A program made the position numbers and the translations under genes. Positions 5,864-9,573 of a stretch of 9,573 nt of DNA are shown one piece after another. The stretch is from Acidobacteriota bacterium. Lineage in GTDB: Bacteria > Acidobacteriota > Terriglobia > Terriglobales > Acidobacteriaceae. Each line of letters starts with the position of its first letter. Position 1 is the stretch's first letter. The stretch is from positions 7,048-16,620 of the forward strand of contig QIAW01000193.1 of assembly GCA_003225655.1 (NCBI GenBank), written 5' to 3'. Below the pieces are notes generated by a model, which searched no databases, had not been told where the DNA came from, and was given only the letters and a program-made list of their open reading frames with translations.

Positions 5864-6756
5864 GCCTGCGCCTCTTCCGTGCTGGGAATTTCGTTGATCG
5901 GAGCCCACGATGCGGATGTTTGCCTGCCATTGATAACAGCGGGATCTTGTGCGTGCGGCTCCTTGCCGGCGCCAAGCGCGAAGCCGGTGAGAAATTCCAC
6001 GATCTTGGCCTCAATATGAACCGCCCGTTCGTCATGGACCAGCAGAGAGAGACTCCGCGGCCGCGGCAGAGGAACAGAAACGGCCGGACCGAGCGTAGCC
6101 CGCGGCCCCCGTGTCATAGGCAGAATGCGATCAGACAACAGGATTGCCTCCTGCACACTGTTGGTTATCAAAATTGCAGTCACCGGTCTGGCCAGCGCCG
6201 AGCACATGCGCGCAAGCTCCTGCTGCAAGTTGGAACGGGTCAGTGCGTCGAGCGCTCCAAAAGGTTCATCCAGAAAGAGTATCTCTGGCTCGACTGCAAA
6301 GGCGCGTGCAATGGCGACTCGCTGCCGCATGCCGCCAGAAAGCTGGCTAGGACGTTTATGGAGCGCATTACCCAACCCCACCATCTCCAGGTATCGCGTT
6401 GACTGCTGCTCCTGTCGTTTGCGCGGCCATGCAGGAAACATCGATTCCACCGCCAATCGCACATTTTCTATGGCAGAGAACCAGGGCAGCAGCGAATAGT
6501 TCTGAAATACAACGGATGCCCGATAAGGGAAGCCATATACGGTCCTTCCCTGGGTTGAGATTATTACTTTGCCGCTATCACCCTTGCGCAGGCCCGCGGC
6601 AATTGCCAGGAGTGTTGATTTGCCCGAGCCACTATAGCCAACAATCGAGACAAATTCGCCTTCCTCGACTGCGAGGTTAACGTTCTCCAGAACGTGCCGC
6701 GTTCCTTTTTTTGTAGGGAAAGATTTAGCGATCCCCTGGAGTTCAATAAAAGCCAT
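5860..6756 (-). CDS. nrtC: Nitrate ABC transporter ATP-binding protein, NrtC-like without the solute-binding extension
   Basis: The second ATPase of the nitrate importer, 298 residues. AAGGAGG precedes ATG 6756 by seven bases, and the gene starts 13 bases after the nrtB stop. Walker A is GYSGSGKST (40-48), the Q-loop is VVFQ (Gln 85), the signature is a canonical LSGGMRQR (139-146), and Walker B is ILFLDEPFGALD (Asp163, Glu164). The H-loop reads LITNSVQE, with Asn 199 where the switch His normally sits. Cyanobacterial NrtC proteins are about 650 residues with a C-terminal NrtA-like regulatory domain. That domain is absent here; only about 35 unrelated polar residues follow the ATPase and overlap the nrtD start. 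The nrtC name therefore rests on gene order and on its pairing with a second, NrtD-like ATPase; functionally both are nitrate-type ATPases. Confidence 0.88.
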   Translation of the reverse strand: MAFIELQGIAKSFPTKKGTRHVLENVNLAVEEGEFVSIVGYSGSGKSTLLAIAAGLRKGDSGKVIISTQGRTVYGFPYRASVVFQNYSLLPWFSAIENVRLAVESMFPAWPRKRQEQQSTRYLEMVGLGNALHKRPSQLSGGMRQRVAIARAFAVEPEILFLDEPFGALDALTRSNLQQELARMCSALARPVTAILITNSVQEAILLSDRILPMTRGPRATLGPAVSVPLPRPRSLSLLVHDERAVHIEAKIVEFLTGFALGAGKEPHAQDPAVINGRQTSASWAPINEIPSTEEAQA

Positions 6757-6769
6757 GCCCCTGCCTCCT

Positions 6770-7540
6770 TTATACAGACCTCAGCCGCGCCTCAACAGTG
6801 CCCATCAGACGGTCGAGCAAGAACCCAATCAATCCGATGGTCAAAATGCACAGCAGAATATGTGCGTACACCAGGCTGTTGTACTCCTGCCAGAGGAAGC
6901 CTCCGACTCCCGGAGTGCCGGTGAGCATTTCGCTGGCTACGATCACCAGCCATGCAATACCGAGACTCAGACGAAATCCGGTGAAGATATGGGGAAGGGT
7001 TGCGGGAAATAATATTCGCGTGAAAGTCTTCAGCGGAGAGAGCCGTAGGACCTTGGCGATGTTCCAATAGTCGGGAGGAATGGACCGCACTCCCTGCATC
7101 GTGTTAATGACGGTGGGCCACATGCAGCAGAGGGCGATTGTGAACAAGGCAGCAGGTTCCGACTTGCGAAAAAGAATTAATCCAATCGGCAGCCACGCCA
7201 GAGGCGAAATGGGCCGCAGCACTTGAATCACCGGATCCCATATCCGATGGCACGTCTTGGAGAGCCCCAGCAAAAAGCCGAGCGGTGTAGCCATGGCAAT
7301 GCCCAGCAGAAACCCTTTACTCACCCGAACCAGGCTGTAGTAGGCAAGCAGGCCGATACCCTGGTCCATTTCGCCGCGTTTCTCGAACGGCTGGAAGATG
7401 TAGATCTTGCTCTCTTGCCAGGTCTGTCGCGGAGAGGGCAGATCAGTGGAAATCCAGGTGCTTGCTGCCCACCAGATGCACCCGACCAGGAGCACGCCTG
7501 TCATCGGTAACACGAACAGGTTTATGAATTTTCGGATCAT
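6770..7540 (-). CDS. nrtB: Nitrate ABC transporter permease NrtB
   Basis: Inner-membrane channel subunit. About six hydrophobic segments are visible, including FVLPMTGVLLVGCIWWAA near the start, GFLLGIAMATPLGFLLGL, PLAWLPIGLILF, FTIALCCMWPTVINTM, GIAWLVIVASEML and ILLCILTIGLIGFLL. The cytoplasmic EAA loop that docks the ATPases reads NIAKVLRLSPLKTFTRILFP with the following TGFR. The motifs PISPLAWLPIGL and WPTVINTMQGVRSIP are typical of NrtB. ATG 7540 is chosen because GAGGAG lies four bases before it. An ATG at 7552, overlapping the nrtA stop as ATGA, would add four residues and remains possible through translational coupling. Length (256 or 260) is normal, and no internal gap was found when compared with the remembered family pattern. 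Confidence 0.9.
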   Translation of the reverse strand: MIRKFINLFVLPMTGVLLVGCIWWAASTWISTDLPSPRQTWQESKIYIFQPFEKRGEMDQGIGLLAYYSLVRVSKGFLLGIAMATPLGFLLGLSKTCHRIWDPVIQVLRPISPLAWLPIGLILFRKSEPAALFTIALCCMWPTVINTMQGVRSIPPDYWNIAKVLRLSPLKTFTRILFPATLPHIFTGFRLSLGIAWLVIVASEMLTGTPGVGGFLWQEYNSLVYAHILLCILTIGLIGFLLDRLMGTVEARLRSV

Positions 7541-7544
7541 TCCA

Positions 7545-7550
7545 CTCCTC
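7545..7550 (-). promoter_or_regulatory. Ribosome binding site that favours the nrtB start at 7540
   Basis: GAGGAG on the minus strand lies inside the nrtA stop region and four bases before ATG 7540. The competing ATG 7552 has no purine-rich site at a usable distance, so the shorter NrtB is preferred. Confidence 0.55.
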
Positions 7551-8754
7551 ATCCAGCCATGCTGTTAATGGCAAAACCCTGCGCGTACTTTTCCGGCGCA
7601 TTCGGATCGAAGACGCCGCCATCGAAGAACTTCACTTTCTGCATGTCTTGCACCTTCGGTGTTACGCCTGCTTCCTTCATGGCCTCCAGGTAGATGTCAG
7701 GCCGCAAGACCTTCTTGACGATGCCGCTGTAGTCGGGCGCCTGCTTGACCATTCCCCAACGGCGAAACTGACTCAGCCACCACAAACCGAAGGTCTTCTG
7801 CGGGTAGTTACACTCTCGATCTGCGAAGATCATGTAGTTCGGATCTTGCTCTTTGCGACCATCTCCGTAGTCGTACTTGCCCTGCAGCCGCGCCAGGATG
7901 ATCTCAGGTGGACAGTTGATATAGGTTGGCCGAGAGACGATCTCTGCAACCTTGGACCGATTTTCCATCTTGTCAATGTAGATGCTCGATTCATGCAGCG
8001 CTTTCAGGATTGCCATGACCGTCTTTGGATTGCGCTCGGCGAATTCCTCGGTGAAGGCACACACTTTTTCAGGATGGTCCTTCCAAATCTGCTGCGTGGT
8101 AATTGCGGTAAAGCCGATGCCATCCTGAATGGCGCGATAACCCCACGGCTCGCCCACGCAGAAGCCATCCATCTTGCCTACTTTCATGTTGGCCACCATC
8201 TGTGCCGGCGGAATCGTAATGAGGCTGACGTCCTTATCGGGGTGAATTCCTCCCGTAGCGAGCCAATAGCGTATCCACATGGCGTATGCTTTTGCCTTGT
8301 CCACAAGCGGTTTCAGGTCTTTTGCGGTCTTCACGCCCGCAGATTTCAACTGGTTGTTCAGAGTGATCGCCTGGCCGTTGCGGTTGATCAGCCAGGGGAT
8401 AACCATAGGCTTTACCGGCGATCCCGCCAGCCCCATGGTTGAGGCGAACGGCATGCCAAGCAGCATGTGTGTGGCCTGGTTCTCTCCCAGGCTGAGCTTG
8501 TCGCGGATAACGGCCCATGAGGCTTCTTTCGAGACAACCGAATCGATGCCGTATTTCTTGAATAGCCCCAGCTCATGCCCCATCACGATAGAGGAACAGT
8601 CAGTCAGAGCGATGATACCGAAGCGTACCTGCGTGGTTTCAGGAGCGTCACTGGCGTAGGCCCCGCCAAAAAATCCTGATGGCATTCCGGCGAACATGGC
8701 AGCAATGGCCGTCTGTCCCGTCCGTTTAAGAAATTTTCTTCTGGATAAAGACAT
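7549..8754 (-). CDS. nrtA: Nitrate-binding periplasmic protein NrtA with an internal gap
   Basis: A substrate-binding protein of 401 residues with a twin-arginine signal (SRRKFLK at 4-10, hydrophobic stretch to about 35), so it should be exported folded. NrtA features are clear: RFGIIALTD, ASWAVIRD (Trp80), NRNGQAI (Gln128), PPAQMVANMKVGKMDGFCVGEPW, KDHPEKVCA (Lys230) and the FFDG...FDP end. By memory of the Synechocystis NrtA structure, Trp80, Gln128 and Lys230 correspond to nitrate ligands Trp102, Gln155 and Lys269. The fourth, His196 in a TFPGGTHDMW-like segment, is missing. Here VDKAKA is joined directly to YAMWIRYWLA at residues 156-157 (near 8286), an in-frame gap of about 15 residues; Tyr157 may stand in for the His. 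The frame is open, so a protein is made, but nitrate binding or folding is doubtful. It follows nirD by 18 bp, with GAGGAG and AAGG upstream of the ATG. A related bicarbonate- or sulfonate-binding protein is less likely. Confidence 0.88.
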   Translation of the reverse strand: MSLSRRKFLKRTGQTAIAAMFAGMPSGFFGGAYASDAPETTQVRFGIIALTDCSSIVMGHELGLFKKYGIDSVVSKEASWAVIRDKLSLGENQATHMLLGMPFASTMGLAGSPVKPMVIPWLINRNGQAITLNNQLKSAGVKTAKDLKPLVDKAKAYAMWIRYWLATGGIHPDKDVSLITIPPAQMVANMKVGKMDGFCVGEPWGYRAIQDGIGFTAITTQQIWKDHPEKVCAFTEEFAERNPKTVMAILKALHESSIYIDKMENRSKVAEIVSRPTYINCPPEIILARLQGKYDYGDGRKEQDPNYMIFADRECNYPQKTFGLWWLSQFRRWGMVKQAPDYSGIVKKVLRPDIYLEAMKEAGVTPKVQDMQKVKFFDGGVFDPNAPEKYAQGFAINSMAG

Positions 8755-8772
8755 AATTCTTTGGCCTTCTCC

Positions 8773-9168
8773 TCATAACTCAGTTTGTGTGAAATTGGAT
8801 TGAAGAACCGGTGGCGCTGCAACCCCGGGCTTGATTTCTACGACTTCCGCTGTGGAAACTTCGAGCAAGACAGTGCCAGCTTCTACCCGGGTGCGAAATG
8901 TTTTCACGCAAACCTGTACGTCAGCCGGCTTCTTGACCGCGCCGCATTCCAGGTCAACCTTCCAGGCATGCAGCGGGCAGACTACGGTAGTGCCGGAGAC
9001 AATGCCTTCGCTGAGAGGGCCTCCCTTATGAGGACAGCGGTTATCCACCGCCAGGAAGCGATCTCCAAGATTGAAAATGGCGATCTCCCGGCTGCCCACT
9101 TTGACAGAACGCCCTTCCCGTAATGGGATATTGTCACAGTGCGTGATGCGGACCCATTTGGTTTTCAT
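8773..9168 (-). CDS. nirD: Assimilatory nitrite reductase (NADH) small subunit NirD, Rieske type
   Basis: This cytoplasmic small subunit pairs with NirB for six-electron reduction of nitrite to ammonium. ATG 9168 overlaps the nirB stop as ATGA, which indicates translational coupling. At 131 residues it is slightly longer than usual NirD (about 105-120), the excess being a C-terminal tail after VLLEVSTAE. A complete Rieske [2Fe-2S] set is present: C45-x-H47-x16-C64-x2-H67 in CPHKGGPLSEG and VVCPLHAWKVD. The E. coli NirD fold lacks these ligands, so this one should carry a real cluster. VSGTTVVCPLHAWK is typical of NirD, separating it from dioxygenase ferredoxins and from the Rieske domain fused to NirA in the same window. 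Confidence 0.92.
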   Translation of the reverse strand: MKTKWVRITHCDNIPLREGRSVKVGSREIAIFNLGDRFLAVDNRCPHKGGPLSEGIVSGTTVVCPLHAWKVDLECGAVKKPADVQVCVKTFRTRVEAGTVLLEVSTAEVVEIKPGVAAPPVLQSNFTQTEL

Positions 9169-9573
9169 GTGAGCACACTCTCCATTGGCTGAATCTGGAC
9201 GAACTGGGTTGGATGCACCGGCTCCTCACGTTCCAGCCAGGCGTCGTGGGCAAGCGTCTTTGACTTGCGCAGACGTTCCAGCAAAGCTTCTCTGGCCGGT
9301 TCGGGGGCGTACACGGTCTCTTTGCGGATCTTTTCAATGCCAAGCCGCTCGACGAAGTCGTAGGTGCGCTCCAGGTAGTTGGCGTTTTCACGGTAGTACT
9401 GAAAGAAGAGCTGGGCGGCTTGCAAGGCCTCGCCGGTGGTTTCGACGGTGATCAGCAAATCTGCCTTGCGGACACTCTTGCCGGCCGCGCCCCCAACTAC
9501 GACCTGCCAACTGCCATCCTGGCCAACCAATCCAATATCTTTCACCGTTGCTTCCGCGCAATTTCGCGGGCAG
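9165..9573 (-). CDS. nirB: Assimilatory nitrite reductase (NADH) large subunit NirB, C-terminal part (5' end outside window)
   Basis: The frame is open to the right edge and gives the last 135 residues of NirB. It enters at CPRNCAEATVKDIGLVG (TGC 9570-9572), the C-x3-C that carries the [4Fe-4S]-siroheme centre, and continues with the family phrases VVVGGAAGKSVRKADLL, FFQYYRENANYLERTYDFVE and RLGIEKIRKETVY. The normal C-terminus follows, with stop at 9165. No lesion is visible in this part. The FAD, NADH and first siroheme motifs lie outside the window. It heads the visible part of the nirBD-nrtABCD operon, so any promoter and operator for that operon is beyond the right edge. Confidence 0.93.
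   Translation of the reverse strand, partial: CPRNCAEATVKDIGLVGQDGSWQVVVGGAAGKSVRKADLLITVETTGEALQAAQLFFQYYRENANYLERTYDFVERLGIEKIRKETVYAPEPAREALLERLRKSKTLAHDAWLEREEPVHPTQFVQIQPMESVLT

Noticed and set aside
5864..5908. NrtD start at 5908 (281 residues)
   Set aside because: It overlaps nrtC by 49 bases, whereas ATG 5863 forms an ATGA overlap, has an upstream GAGG and begins at the conserved N-terminus.
7648..8442. Plus-strand open frame (264 codons) opposite nrtA
   Set aside because: Antisense to a clear NrtA frame; the protein is rich in His, Arg and Cys without motifs, as expected for a shadow frame.

Overview
The window is a nitrate/nitrite assimilation locus, transcribed almost entirely from the minus strand, from a Gram-negative bacterium. 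The outer-membrane beta-barrel gene and the Tat-exported solute-binding protein show two membranes. The gene set (NADH-type NirBD, NrtABCD, a ferredoxin-type NirA, an AlgE-like porin and a Cys-rich Crp/Fnr regulator) resembles Acidobacteriota gene clusters, but that assignment is an inference from style and memory and was not searched.

Layout, read in the direction of minus-strand transcription from the right edge: the 3' end of nirB (9165-9573, 5' part outside the window), nirD, nrtA, nrtB, nrtC and nrtD form one tight operon. Three of its junctions are ATGA overlaps, or an ATGA candidate at nrtB, and the others have gaps of 18 bp or less. A 328-bp gap (4735-5062) follows, holding a plausible sigma70 promoter and two small hexaloop hairpins. 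It leads into a broken nirA whose C-terminal half is fused to a Rieske domain (2829-4734). Next come an AlgE-like outer-membrane porin (1177-2745) and a strong intrinsic terminator (1109-1145). On the left lies a plus-strand relic of a siroheme-pathway uroporphyrinogen-III methyltransferase gene (757-1081). Beyond it, transcribed away from the relic, is a Crp/Fnr-family regulator that runs off the left edge.

Functionally, the porin would admit nitrate across the outer membrane, NrtA would capture it, NrtBCD would import it, and NirBD and/or NirA would reduce nitrite to ammonium with siroheme. No nitrate reductase gene is visible here.

The most notable feature is that three parts of this pathway carry lesions. 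The methyltransferase gene is a frameshifted, truncated relic. nirA has lost an internal block containing the catalytic lysine motif and is out of frame across the junction. nrtA has an in-frame gap that removes the segment with the nitrate-ligand histidine. NirD, the visible end of NirB, NrtB and the porin look intact. The two ATPases carry motif departures that would fall on the same composite ATP site. The locus therefore looks like a nitrate system partly decayed, or remodelled towards NirBD-only nitrite reduction. No mobile element, CRISPR array, tRNA or rRNA was seen.
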